Shown here in pieces: positions 36,779-48,815 of a stretch of 64,000 nt of DNA (its first letter is position 1; every line of letters starts with the position of its first letter). A program made the translations under genes and the position numbers. The DNA lies in the NCBI GenBank assembly GCA_026724425.1, contig JAIUCV010000019.1, positions 10,324,325 through 10,388,324 on the forward strand, in the 5' to 3' direction. Below the pieces are notes generated by a model. The model was given only the letters and a program-made list of their open reading frames with translations, had not been told where the DNA came from and made no database searches. Origin of the DNA: Erythrophleum ivorense (lineage: Eukaryota > Streptophyta > Magnoliopsida > Fabales > Fabaceae).

Positions 36779-37603
36779 ATATCCCAACACAAGTATGTGT
36801 TAGACTTATTAATAGACAAAGGAAATTTAGGATGTAAACCCTTAGAAACACTTATAGAGTTTAATTATAGACTATGCAAAACTTTTGAAGATACACTAGT
36901 TGATAAGGGTTCTTATTAGCGGTTTGTGAGACAACTTATTTACTTGTCTCATATTAGGCTTGATATAGTCTATGCTGTGAGTGTTGTGAGTCAAGTTATG
37001 GATAATCTAAAAGAATTACACCTCAAAGCAGTCTATAGAATATTACAATATTTGAAAGGTACACCAGGGAAAAGGACTTCTGTTTAAAATAGGAAAGGGA
37101 TTGACTCTTGAGGCTTATATTGATGCAGATTATATAAGATCTTTTGTTGATAGGAGATCAACCTCAGGCTATTGCACCTTTCTAGGAAGAAATCTTGTTA
37201 CTTGGAGAAGCAAAAAGCAAAAAGCAAAAAGCAAAATATGGTTGCAAGATCGAGCGCGGTAACCGAGTTTAGATCAATGGCACTTGGAATATGTGAGCTA
37301 TTATGGTTAAAAATAATTTTGGAAGATTTAAAGATTAAATGGGAAAGCCCAATGAAACTTTATTGTGACAATAAATTTTCCATCAACATTGCTCACAATC
37401 CGGTACAACATGATTGCACTAAACATATTAAGATAGATCGTCACTTTATTAAAGGAAAATTGGATAGTGGCTTGATTTGTACTCCTTTTGTTCTTACTAG
37501 AGGTCAACTTATAGATGTGTTTACTAAAGGATTATCTAGTGCCATCTTTCAAGATATCATCACCAAGTTTGAAATGGATAATATCCATTCACCAGCTTAA
37601 TAG
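36779..37603 (+). pseudogene. Ty1/Copia pol fragment (RT end and RNase H), broken
   Basis: The conceptual translation starts SQHKYVLDLL, continues through an LIYLSHIRLDIVYAVSVVSQ-like segment, and ends in a Copia RNase H tail. The tail has MVARSSAVTEFRSMA, LYCDNKFSINIAHNP, HDCTKHIKIDRHFI and DVFTKGL. Internal stops and frameshifts occur at about 36910 and 37080-37170. The last 142 codons (37172-37600) are open. The fragment begins exactly at the X LTR end, so gag, protease, integrase and most of RT are missing. It is inactive. Confidence 0.85.
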
Positions 37604-37607
37604 AGAG

Positions 37608-37836
37608 TGTTAGCGATCATTTTTTATTTCCTTATTGTTAATTATTGTAATTATATTTGAAAGTTGACCTTAGGAATTAGTTTTCTAATTGTTAGAGATT
37701 TTATAGGATTTTATTTTTTATTTATTTTGTTTCTTAGCATAGTTTTTCTTTCCTAAAATAGCTTCATTCTTTCTGTATAAATACCCTTGTACTTTGTTCA
37801 AGTAATACATACAAGAATTTCTTAATTTGTGTCACA
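37608..37836 (+). mobile_element. Copia 3' LTR of the broken element
   Basis: It begins TGTTAGCGATC just after the pol stop and a short purine run (AGAGAG). It contains a TATA-like 'gtataaatacc' at about 37776 and runs to 'gtgtcaca'. The 3' end is uncertain by a few bases because no second LTR or TSD is available. Confidence 0.55.
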
Positions 37837-38899
37837 AACATACATTGGAGATGATAAAAGGACAAAAGAAGGCCTTTGCAAGCTACAAGCAAAGGATCAA
37901 AATCTTGAACATTGCTATGTTACATCTTGGGTAAGGACCTTAATTGTGCTTTGGCTTTTATAGAGGACTTTCAAGGCCAATTCACTTCAGTTGCCATAGA
38001 TGATAAAGAATAGAAAGGAAGCAAATATATTGCTTGGTTAAATCATATTTTCAAAAATGAATTGTTGAATGGTACGAACAACAAAGTGTGGGTCACATAC
38101 AAGATCTGAAATAGTTGATTCAAGTTTGAGTTATATATTTTGTTATGTGGCTACATCATTCTAATCAAATGGAACTTCAAATATTCAATTAAGAAAAAGA
38201 AGAGAGTAGACAAATGAAACTGAGCTCCATAGTTATTCCAAATATTTGCCATAATCTAAGCATACTTAAGTTGCTATTTTATGTATGCATGTTTGTATGT
38301 AGGTAGGCAGGTATATAAAATAGCAACGAAGCATGACTAATTAAAACAAGCATGGAAATGAGATTTTGAAAAATCAAAGTTTATCGAGGAAAAAAAAGTT
38401 CTAAGTTAGACCTTTTATAATTTGTTCATGAGTTGAGTGCTAGAAATAGCCTAAAAATATGTTAGCAAACAATTACGTAGCAAATACTACTATTTTTTTT
38501 GTTGTTAATGACAACCAAGCAACAAATCAACAGTAATGGTAACAAAGCAACAAAAGATAATGAAGTAGTATAGCATCAGAATTTATGATTATAATAACAA
38601 TAGGGCTTCACACCACCTGCATAATTAAAAATGTAATATGACTTAATATTAAAAATCAAACATAATGGGAAAACCAAGTACAAATATTGGGGATGAAATA
38701 TAATGGGTTCATGGACTCAAAATTTATGACGTCATAAACAATGGGACCAAAAATCATAACAAAAAAAGATAGATAGTGGGACTAAACATACAAAAGTAAG
38801 TGTCTCACCTATAAAGACTCATAGTAGTCCAAAAATATTTTGGTCCCTAAAAGTTGCTTTAATGCTGGCTACTTTATTGTGGAGTTACATTTATAGACT
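37837..38899. other. Intergenic sequence, nothing recognised
   Basis: AT-rich sequence between the Copia remnant and the MULE remnant. No gene, RNA or defined repeat was seen. It may contain the 3' flank and terminal inverted repeat of the MULE, which I could not delimit. Confidence 0.4.
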
Positions 38900-40790
38900 T
38901 TTAGGAACATGGTAGGTTGACTTGAGTTGAAGGTTGCTTACAAGTTCTACTATTATAACTACAAGTACCATAAGAAGCACATCGAAGACTCATATTTGTT
39001 CTTCTAACCTTTTTAAGCCTAGAAGGCTTGTTAGGTTCTCTTCTTAACTTCTCTGGTCTTCTTAGTCTGTTATGATACTTTAGAGGTTGCACTAGCTCCA
39101 TACCTATTCCCAATGACATGTTCTCTTTATTTGTTGGCTGTATGATGGGAGAATAACATGTTGCATAAGCTTGAGACCTAAAGTACTCAAGCACATAACT
39201 TTTGTGTGTAATGTGACACTTCAAATTTCATACCTTTTGCCCATTTTGCTATCCACTTTCTTGATTCATGAACTTCCTTGTCTAACTTTCTCCTTGGCTT
39301 TGGGCATACAATCCTTTTACCCTTATGCTTTTCTACTTTGATCCTGTTTTTCACAAATCTTGTTATCATGTAAGTTTGGATCCATTCAAACACACTAATG
39401 ATGGGAAGTTTTTATGCCTCCATAAGTCCCTTGTTAAATGACTCTAATATATTATTCAAGATTATGTCACATCTTAGATATTTACCAAAATGAGATTTCA
39501 TCTAACAAGTGGGATAGAAACTTATCAAATGGTCATGAGCTTCCTTTGAAACCTGTTTTAGCTTAACCATCTTTTGTTATCAAGCCTAAACATAGGTTGC
39601 TTTAGTTGCCTAAAGCATTAAATCTCCAACCATTGTCCCACTGCCATATCTTCTTTTAATATTGGCATGCAAATGCCTAACATACAGACAATGTTTGACA
39701 CCTTGAAGAAGCTCATCAAATGTCATAATTAACCCTTGCAAACCAAAAAATTTAGTAGGTAAATTAGTAAATATATGTGTAAACTAGCACAATAAAGATT
39801 ACAAACTAAATAACTTACTTACCTTTTATTGATTAGAGATGAAAACCCATCTTTTCTCAGTTATACTGCCAATGTCATCGAGAAGTTTCATCAGAAACCA
39901 TGTCCATGAATCTTTATTTTCCCTCTTTACAACAACCATAGCTATAAGAAAATATTGGTCATTGGGATCTCTTACTACAACCACAAGAAAAATACCACCA
40001 ATAATCCCTTGAGGAAGCATCCATCTAAACTAATAATTGGTTTGCATGCCACCCAAAAAGCCCTTTTCACAGCATCTAAGCAAAGACAAAGTCTTTTAAC
40101 ATGAGGGGATGATCAAGGAACAATCTTTTTTTCTGTATTTGGAAGGTTATTATGGGGTTAGATGTCTTTACTTCATTGCAATAGTTCTACAACTTCTTGT
40201 ACTAGGCTTTGTAGCCACCGTCAAGAAAAGCCTTAACCTTTCTTCTAGACCAATAGGCCTCACTAACCAACATACCAGCCATGTTGTTCTTTTAAACTAA
40301 AGAGATAGCATCTGACAACTTCATGTTCTTGTTTGACTTCATAGTAATAGCATGCTTTTTAGCAATCCACCTTGATGTTTACATTCTTATATTAAATGTC
40401 ACCCCATAAGTGAGGTCTAGGATTAAATGTCTTTAACATATATGTCAAAGAATCCTCCACCTTACTAATAAACATTAACCATTCACACTTGCCCCTGCAT
40501 AACACTCTATATTATAATTTATGATTCTTTTGAAATCACACATCATAACCATGGAGTAATGAATACTCTTTCACAGCCTCCTTAAATTGATCAATGGTGG
40601 TAAATTCCATTCCAAATTTGAATTGGAAATCCTTACACATCTCAACAGGGTTATATTGGATGTATATATTTGTGGCATTACCTTCATCCAACTTTGAACC
40701 ATTATTGAAGTGCAACTTATTAGTGCCATAATTGGATGGGAAAGACCTTGCATCCACATCAAACATCATAAATAAAGGAATATATCAAAA
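38900..40790 (-). pseudogene. MuDR/MULE transposase, decayed
   Basis: Minus-strand fragments lie in the usual order of a Mutator-like transposase. First is an N-terminal FKFGMEFTTIDQFKEAVKEY segment (about 40600-40660). A zinc-binding-like LTYMLKTFNPRPHLWG follows, then SLDGCFLKG and GGIFLVVVVRDPNDQYF with SWTWFLMKLLDDIG and KRWVFIS (39830-40060), then VRHLHANIKRRYG (about 39690). The C-terminal part has RRKLDKEVHESRKW and a CCHC-like end (CASYGTCSYNSRTC). Several stops and frameshifts separate these. The position usually DQ reads NQ, so a catalytic Asp appears lost. Terminal inverted repeats and TSDs were not identified. Non-functional. Confidence 0.85.
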
Positions 40791-43228
40791 GATGTGTGGT
40801 GATTAGGTACAATAATGTCATTTACGTGACTAGCTTCACCAACTTCCTCAACCACATCTTTGTTAACATATTGGTCAAAATAGTCATCATCACTAGCATT
40901 AAATCAGATACTGATGGTGTTGCCATTTGTATTTGTCTCTCTAAAAGCAAGCATCTCTTCATTATTTACTTGCAAAACCTTTGTAGTTACAAACATCTTT
41001 CCATTAGTTGCATCGCTTATGTCAAGTTGAATTATGGCAAATAATTATATATTTGATTGGTTAAACCACAGTTGGAGGTAGTCCACAAATCTTAAAAAAG
41101 GTGAGGAATGTTATGTACATATGGCTAGTACTGTTTGTATCCATCCACGTGCTCCAAAGATTCCTTTTGAAATTGATTCTTATAAAAATTGATATCTACA
41201 AAACAAGTATGCCTAATCAAAAAAAATATATAAAAAATGTAAATGTTGCATAAAATAGGATGAAAAGTTGGTTTTTAACTTCTCATAGCTTCCTTCACCC
41301 TAAATGTTACATAAAATAAGAATTAAAGAAAATGTAAAAAACCTAAATGTTGCATAAATGACTTTACTTCACCTTATTCCCACCTTATCACTTCACCTTT
41401 ATCCTCATCCCATCTTATAAGAATAAATTGTACAAATTAGCAAATACTTGGTTAAGCTATAATAACAAACTATCTATTATAATGAAGGAGCTTATTGCCA
41501 TTATGCTTGTTGCCCAAAAACTAACAAAGGAGTTTCCTACCATTATACTTGTTGCTCAGGAACTAATGAATATGAGAGGTAAAAGTTGAAGAGGAGAATA
41601 CGAAGAGGAGACTAACATAGCCCTAACTCCCTTCTGTATATGCCCTATATTTGGGTTTAAGCAAGGGAGTAACAACTTATGCCTTGTTCAATTAAAGCTA
41701 TTTGACATTAGAAAGCAAAAGCTAAAAGGAGTAACAACTTCAATGTTTTCTTTTATATTTTATGAAGTTGAAGTCATTTTGACATAAGGGGCTTTAGCAT
41801 TTTAATCTCCCTTATTGTACATCCTTCATACTAAAAAAAAATCAACTTAAATGAATTTCCTCATATGGTAATCACATCACCCTTAGTTTAACATCTTAAT
41901 TGGAATTTAATGGCAACTATGACATTTGAATAGGATAGGGAATAAGATTTTAACAATTTGAAAGTGTAGAGACTAAAATTAAAATATTTGGAAAGTATAA
42001 AGATGGTTTAAAAAAAAAAATTTAGGTACCAAATTAAAAGTTGAAGAATACTATAAGGACCAAATGATTAATTTTCCTTATTTTTTTTGTTGTACTATAA
42101 AATTCTTTACTTTGGATCCTATGGCCTGATTGTGACTAGGCCATGGCTGGGTTGGCTGGGTCAACAGGACCAACTAATTTTTTTTTAAGAAACATTCTAA
42201 AACTTTAAAAATTTATATTTTTGTATCCACTTGATTATTTTGGGCATATGACCACTTATTTTGATAATTTTTTTTTGAGATCCATGCAATGAAGATGAAA
42301 AAAGTGGGTTTAAAGAAGGAATTAGGAAGAAAACATAGATATAGAGACTAAAACTTCAAAATGATTGACTTAGAGTTTAATGATTTGATTGGGGCATTTT
42401 TTTGAGATTGATCCAACCTAAAAGCCAAAGGTGGTTTGTGCAATTATTTCCCTAAAAAATATCATTTACTATCTCAAATCAAGGTTTTTTGTTTTTAAAT
42501 TAAATATATACTTTTTAATCTTGTTTTCTCTTATTTTAATGTGATACTCATATTCAAGATGAGCTTAATAAGGGTTTTGACCCCTATCTATTTATAATTT
42601 GTAAAATATGTTTAAAATTTTTTTATTAAAATTATAAAATAATAATAAAATAATTCTTTTCACTTTAGTTCTTATATTTTTTAATTATTTATAATGTCAT
42701 CTGGTTGGACTAAGTTTGAATGGTTTGGACAATTGAGCTAAATAGTTTTGGTTCTTTTTTGTTTTTCCTTTCTTTTTGGATTGGCATAGCTCAACATGGT
42801 TGAATAGCATTAGACCAGCAGAGATTTCCAGCTAGATGAACACTCATACTCCAAATAATAAAGTCAGTAAAGTATTTCTAAAGATAAAGAGTGTGATGCA
42901 AGGAATAAGAACATATGAGTCCACTTCTTTTTTTGTATCTAGTCCTTTTTTTTAGACCAAGGTTTTAGACCAAGGCCTAAGTTACAGGGTCCTGTAATTT
43001 TCTTTGAAAATTTTTTTAAAAAAATTTGGGCTCTCTTGCTACCCAACAGAGATCCTCAGTTGTTTTCCCCTTCTTTTTCTAACTCAAGATCCCACATTCC
43101 CTTTTATTTTTTGTATGGCTCTCATAAGAGCTTTCTGGTTCGTACGGTTTTATTTAATTAATAAAAGTCCCCTTTTACCCCCTAAAAAAAATCCTACCGG
43201 TTTGAAGTTATTTTCCGTTGGTCTATCT
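40791..43228. other. Intergenic sequence upstream of the pseudouridine synthase gene
   Basis: AT-rich sequence with no recognisable coding region. The part near 40800-41300 may belong to the MULE flank. The distal part (about 42900-43228) should hold the promoter of the gene beginning at 43385. Confidence 0.4.
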
Positions 43229-43360
43229 TTCTCCCTCTTTCTTCCCCTTCCCGAAAAGATCGCGTTGATAAGATAATATGGCTAATGCCAGACTTCGAGC
43301 TGATGAGCAGCTGAGCGATTCATTTACCTTTTTTTTTTTTCTTCGCTCTCTCTGCTTCGT
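43228..43360 (+). promoter_or_regulatory. Pyrimidine-rich core promoter/5' UTR region
   Basis: CT-rich tracts at 43228-43252 and 43328-43355 resemble the Y-patch and pyrimidine-rich leaders common in plant genes. A weak TATA-like 'ttaattaataaaag' lies near 43153. The transcription start is not determinable by eye. Confidence 0.3.
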
Positions 43361-43384
43361 TTAGGAACTTCATAAAGATTAGCA

Positions 43385-46300
43385 ATGGTAGTTTCTTATT
43401 CTCTGCCATTCCTACTATCTCCATGGACAAACCCAAACCAAAACCATACCCCGAATATTCCAATACTACCTCCAAGACTATTCAGCTGCTGTTGTTCTTC
43501 CCCTGAAACCTCAACTCAATTCCCTCCAAACCCTTCGCCTCTCCTCTCCCATAGCAAATGGGATCCTTTTCTGAAGAAAAAGGTCGTAATGCGTGTCGGA
43601 TATGTTGGCACCGATTATAGAGGTCCCCTTGTTTCCCATCTTTCAAAATGTGTGTGTGTGTGTATGTGTTTTTTTTTTTTAAATCTTTGGGGTGATGTAA
43701 TTTCCGAAGGTTATTTTCAGGTCTGCAAATGCAACGAGATGAACATACACTATCCAGTAAACTCCTTCTGCTTACTGCCCCTTTGGTTATGATAGAAAAC
43801 AAGAAATAATTATATTATTTCACGAAGTAAATGTGTTTAAAATGTGAACTTGTATATATTTGTTCAATGGGTAATTTTTTTTTTTTTGGTTGTACATTAC
43901 CGTTCCATATGCATTTCCACGTGTGTAGATGCATTGACCTATCTGGTTTCATCTGACTTATGCATGCCGGTAGTCAGATGGCACCTTGCTAAAGCATTGC
44001 AAATTTGAATGTAGCTATTGAGAAAGAACTGGAAACTGCTATCTTCAAGGCTGGTGGCATCCTTGATAGCAATTTTGGGGATTTGTACAAAGTTGCTTGG
44101 GGCCGAAGTAGCAGAACTGACAAAGGGGTAACCTTCTTATTATTTCCGTTTGTGGGTTGTATAAATTGGTTATTGATGTTCTGCTTGTGTGTGTGCACAT
44201 GCGGGCACATACACATATTATGACTTCCTAACTTTCTTTCTGGTGTGATGGATGTGATAGGTCCACTCTCTGGCAACAATGATCTCCTTAAAGATGGAAA
44301 TCCCTGAGAATGCATGGCAAAGAGACCCTTACGGCATTTCGCTTGCAAATTGCATTAACTCTCATCTTCCTCGTACTATCAAAGTTTTTAGCATACTGCC
44401 TTCAAAAAAGTAAGACAATTTCACATGTTATAACTTGTACTAATCTGTTATAAGCATTAAAAGCTACATTTTGTTTCCTATGTTATGCAAGTATTATACG
44501 AAAGGGTCCTACATTTGTTCAAATTAAAAATGTCATCTGTGAAAATACAAAAGTAAGTACAAGTGTTCATTTAGACAAGAGGTTACGTTTATAAGAGTTG
44601 TTTAAAAATAAAGCGTCCCTTTTTCTTTTCTTTTTTTCTTTTGGGTAAGTATAAAGAAGCGTTCCTTGCTTGCTAATTAATGCCCTCTCTCACCCAGTTC
44701 TCAAACCATATGGTTTTGGTTTGTCTCAGGAGATTTGATCCTAGAAGAGAGTGCAACCTGCGAAAGTACTCTTACCTCCTCCCTGCTGATATTATAGGAA
44801 TCCAGAGTCATTTTAGTGAGGATGAAATTCATTATCATATCTCGGACTTCAACAATATACTTAGTGCCTTTGAGGTTTAGTATTTTAATTTTTATAGTAT
44901 AAGTTGTTGTGAATTTTCCATTTCTCTTGCTACCTAAAAAAGTTAATTTAGTGGATAAAGCTTAAGTGAGATTTCTAATTGAAAATATTTCTTGCCAAGA
45001 AGCTGCTTTATCTTGATGAAATTTTCTAGTTCAAATAATAGTCATAACGATAGTAGACTTATTTGTTTCACTTTTAATCTCTTGTGGTTTCAAATTGCTT
45101 TGTTCTTTAATATGCTCATGAAGTGGAAAAAGTAATATACTAGACATTGAAGAAACGTAATGTAGATGTCACCAACTCTTCATCATCAAGCTGGAACTTT
45201 TTCCCTTATTTAAGTATTCTGTCACATGCAAGATCAGAAATTCTGGCCCTCTCTTGCTTTGTTGCTGTTTGTGTATGAGGCATAGTTATTTGTGACTGAC
45301 CAGCGATCACTTTCTATCTATTATTAATTGATAAAGAGGATCATGTACGTGTAACATTTTGAAAGCTAGCCATATATTTATTTTTTCATCTGTTGATACT
45401 TTCTTGTAGGGAGAACATCCTTTCCATAATTATACTGTTCGGTCAAAGTACAGGAAAAAATTTAAGGCAAGGCAATCACCTGGAAATGTTGGCATGTCAA
45501 ACAGAACAAATTCACGTGGTATGATATCAGCTTCTGAGTCAGAGTATGAGGAAAGTGATGGAGAAGATTTTGAAAATTGTAGGCCAACCACTTTAAGCAA
45601 TGAGGCACAGAACCAGGAGTCTTCAGAGTCAGGGTCAAGCAATTTCAATGGACTTGTTTACACTTCTAATTTAAATTATCAAAACTCTTGTTCACCTGTT
45701 TACGCAAGATGGTTATATGAGCCTGATCAGACAGATAGATTAAATGCTTCCCATTTCAGAAGGGTTTTTCATTGTTCTTGTGGGAAATTGGAAAAGTCTC
45801 TTGGATATAACTATGTTGTGATCAACATATGGGGGGAGTCGTTTATGCTACATCAAGTAAGTCTTTATGGCAACCATATTCAATTTATACCTTCCAATTA
45901 TTTCTAGGATGGTTTATGTTGATTTCATGTATCTAAATGACACTTGTGACTGATGGGCATCCAAGCGAGGTAGGGAATCCTTATTCAGAAGCTAATTATT
46001 GAGGTAGGAGAATTATCCTATTTAAGTATTCTATTGAGCAACTCATGCTACTTGATGTGAGACTTTGACATCCTATATTATTTTAATTTCCATTAATTGG
46101 CTGCCCTTAGAAAGTTGATGTCTTGATGGTTATATTCGACGATTCTTCACTTGGCATTCCATCAATTAGAACCCACCACAGGTAGCTTTTTCTAGAGCCA
46201 CCGACCATTGATAGGTACTTAAGCGAGGTAGGAAACTTTTTTCCAAAAGTTAACTATTGATTTAGGAAAACCATCTTACGTAAGTGTCCCATTAGGCAAC

Positions 46301-47607
46301 CCATGCAACTTGATGTATGATTTTGGCATCCCATGCTATCTTGCTCGATGTGTAATGCAAATTTTGTATTATAAGCACCCTATTCTTAGGGTGCATTTCT
46401 CTAAGTTTAGGCAAGATGATCATTTTACATAGATGGTACACTTAAGATGTCATTGTTGTTGCTAATTTTGTTCCTTTTTTTTACTCCGTTTTCTTCTTTC
46501 CTCTTTTCCATTTACTTTTCTCTCATTCAAAATGTATCAGCCGCTTGGTCTGCTTCACATCATCTCTGACGTTTTAAAAGAAAAGTCAAGAATAAACTGA
46601 TTAACACCTGCCACAACCATTGTATTATTGTTGACAGCTTGAATCAAACTGTCTATCTATGCTTATCTTTTCATTTGGTGCATAAAAATAAGCATGACAA
46701 CGTCTTATCAGTTGACAGTCTTCTAATGCTCACTCGAAATTGCATGATATCTTTCTTGGACAGTGGCTGTCAGGATGACAGAGTAACATACTTCAAGTTT
46801 GTAACTGACCCTAAATGAACAGAAATGCAATTGGACAAACTTAAAAAGGATTTTGAATGCCTATATAGCATATTCAATGCAATTATGGTTTGTCGCTTGG
46901 TTTTAGGAGTCTGCCTTAGGGGCCCTCTGAAACTTTGCAGAGATGTTTTTCACATGACATTGCAGTGGTTGAATCTTACTCATGCATGCTTCTTTTGACA
47001 TGATTAAGATCCACTGTCCACATTGGGTGCTTAGCTGCTTTTACTTTAGGTCATTGACTGCCATTTGGTAATTGGTTACTTCTCTTTTATTATAGAGAGA
47101 TAAAATAGCTTAATGTATGCTATTTTTCAGTTAAATGTTCAAGTTATGACATTAATGATGAATCATATACACACTAACTCAGTAACTCATCAGATACGAA
47201 AAATGGTTGGAACTGCTGTGGCAGTAAAGCGGAACTTACTTCCAAGAGATGTCCTAGTGTTGTCACTGGTCAAATTTTCTCGAATTGTCCTCCCCCTTGC
47301 CCCGGCAGAAGTTTTAATTTTAAGGGGAAACACATTTAAAATGAGAGCAAGTGCTGGAAACACGACAAGGCCTGAATTGGTGTCTATGGTTGAATCAGAA
47401 CAAATTCTTGAGGCAGTTGATGACTTCTATGTATCTGTTATGTTGCCTCAAGTTTCAAAGTTCCTAGATTCAACAAATTCTCCTTGGGCAGATTGGGTTG
47501 AGAAGTTGGACAAGAACTCAAGCATTCCAAATGCTGAATTGGATGAAGTCAGAAAGGCTTGGAAAACATGGAAGGAAAAGAGATTAAATCCAGCATTAAA
47601 TTCATAG
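43385..47607 (+). CDS. tRNA pseudouridine synthase, TruA/PUS1-like family
   Basis: The spliced CDS joins 43385-43622, 43721-43756, 44015-44127, 44261-44409, 44730-44874, 45410-45856 and 47194-47607. All introns are GT-AG, phases agree, and the result is 513 codons plus stop. TruA-type enzymes isomerise uridine to pseudouridine in RNA. Seen here: the start motif VVMRVGYVGTDYRG (about 67-80); the catalytic loop GRSSRTDKGVH with nucleophile Asp127; NCINSHLPRTIKVF and RRECNLRKYSYLLP; then HPFHNYT (about 230); and the C-terminal signature FMLHQIRKMVG (about 372-382). The first about 60 residues are Ser/Pro-rich with few acidic residues, compatible with an organellar transit peptide (inference). 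An acidic Ser/Glu-rich insert lies at about 266-282. The ATG at 43385 is the first in frame after the pyrimidine-rich leader. No disruption was found. Confidence 0.93.
45945..46350 (+). repeat. Diverged ~258-bp direct repeat in last intron
   Basis: In the 1337-bp last intron of the pseudouridine synthase gene, the text from about 45945 ('aagcgaggtagg' at 45963, then 'acttgatgtgagactttgacatcc') recurs from about 46203 ('aagcgaggtagg' at 46221, then 'acttgatgtatgattttggcatcc'). Its origin is unknown; it could be a diverged transposon or SINE fragment. Confidence 0.6.
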
Positions 47608-48512
47608 TATACGAATGAAATTGATATATACATTTACTGTTTGTAGCCACTGTTTCTCCAGAATTGACAATCTGATCTGTTTTTGGTCAACACTTCTGCC
47701 AACCTATCTATTTTTGCTTGCAAAATCAGGGCATTGAAGGGTTTTCTTGTCAATTGCTAAGGTTCAGACAATGAAAATAATGCAACATCTGATCTGGACG
47801 ACTAGACATGCCTATTTATAGATCTTCGTATTCATCTAAATTTGGTGGAAAACAGTTCTTGATCTAGCTGTTAGCTGCAGATTATGGAAGTAATATGAGC
47901 AGTTATCAAGCATTCTTCTTCTTAATTGTTTGAGCTCAGGTGCTTATGTAAGTCGGAAGGCTGTTCATCATTGGTTGAGCTCAAGTGCTTAGGAAGGATG
48001 TTCATCTTTCCACAAGGTGACGTAATTTGCTTCTTTCGTCTGCTAACATATAATGCAGGTTATGGTACACCAGTTTCAAGTTACATTCATGTATACATAA
48101 TGTATACTTGTATTTTATGAAACTCGAAATCACCATTTTCTTTTTCTTAATATCTTTGTTTAAATTTCCGTTTAATTGCCCCCTCAAATGCAAAGAAGCT
48201 GGCACCTCAAGTACTCCTTTTAGATAGTCCATGTCTGTTATCAATTTAGTAATTTTATGGAATGAATAGTCTCCTTGGAAATAATTCACTCAGTAAGTAA
48301 TACATTGAAAAACAAAATAAATAATTTTGATGATATAGCTAATTTGGTATTAATTACGGTTAGTTCGATCATCACAGCTGAATTTTTAATTTCTATAACC
48401 AAATTTAGATAGTGTGTGCATGCTGCTGCTGTAATCCCAAGCACAAACACTTTCTTGATTCAGAAGAATCAGAACTAATTGATAATGTAAGAGGAAAAAA
48501 AAAAAAAGAACA
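47608..48512. other. 3' UTR and downstream spacer of the pseudouridine synthase gene
   Basis: The 3' untranslated region should begin at 47608. No clear AATAAA signal was identified; several AT-rich near-matches occur. No other feature was seen. Small frames at 47926-48120 (plus) and 48002-48289 (minus) have no recognisable content. Confidence 0.4.
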
Positions 48513-48815
48513 TTTATGAGCCTAACAGGGTTTAACGTTCTTCATGGACGAGCCAGAAGCTCTGGTAGGTGGCGGCGGCGACTTTGTTGGTTTATCCACC
48601 TGACCACCTTGATGACGATCCCGCACAGAGAAAGGAGATGACGTGTCACATAAACCAAAGTGCCGCGTTGGAAGAAAAGAATTACAATAATAAAACTGCG
48701 AAATACAACTCAGTTGTGGGTGTTCTTTGCTGCTACATGATATAGTATATTAAGAAACAAGAATCGCCCGCGGAATAACAAAGAGGCAGCGTAGAAGATA
48801 CCACAAAAGCTTCAT
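48513..48815 (-). other. Possible small secreted-peptide locus (doubtful)
   Basis: On the minus strand an ATG at 48815 opens a hydrophobic MKLLWYLLRCLFVI leader that looks like a signal peptide. It meets a TAA after 21 codons. The same frame then stays open to about 48515. The downstream part is rich in Pro, Ser and basic residues, including KPTKSPPPPTRASGSS. A weak GT...AG pair would remove exactly 63 nt containing the stop and preserve frame, but the donor is poor. An (AT)n tract at 48935-48951 could act as a TATA element about 120 bp upstream. I do not recognise the family. It could be a real short gene, a pseudogene or chance. Confidence 0.2.

Noticed and set aside
43482..43802. 106-codon minus-strand frame over the first exon of the pseudouridine synthase gene
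   Set aside because: It is antisense shadow of a well-supported exon and intron, with no motif.
47113..47193. Extension of the last pseudouridine synthase exon upstream of 47194
   Set aside because: The frame is open but the conserved HQ-IRKMVG junction is made only by splicing at the AG at 47192-47193; the upstream codons do not match the family.
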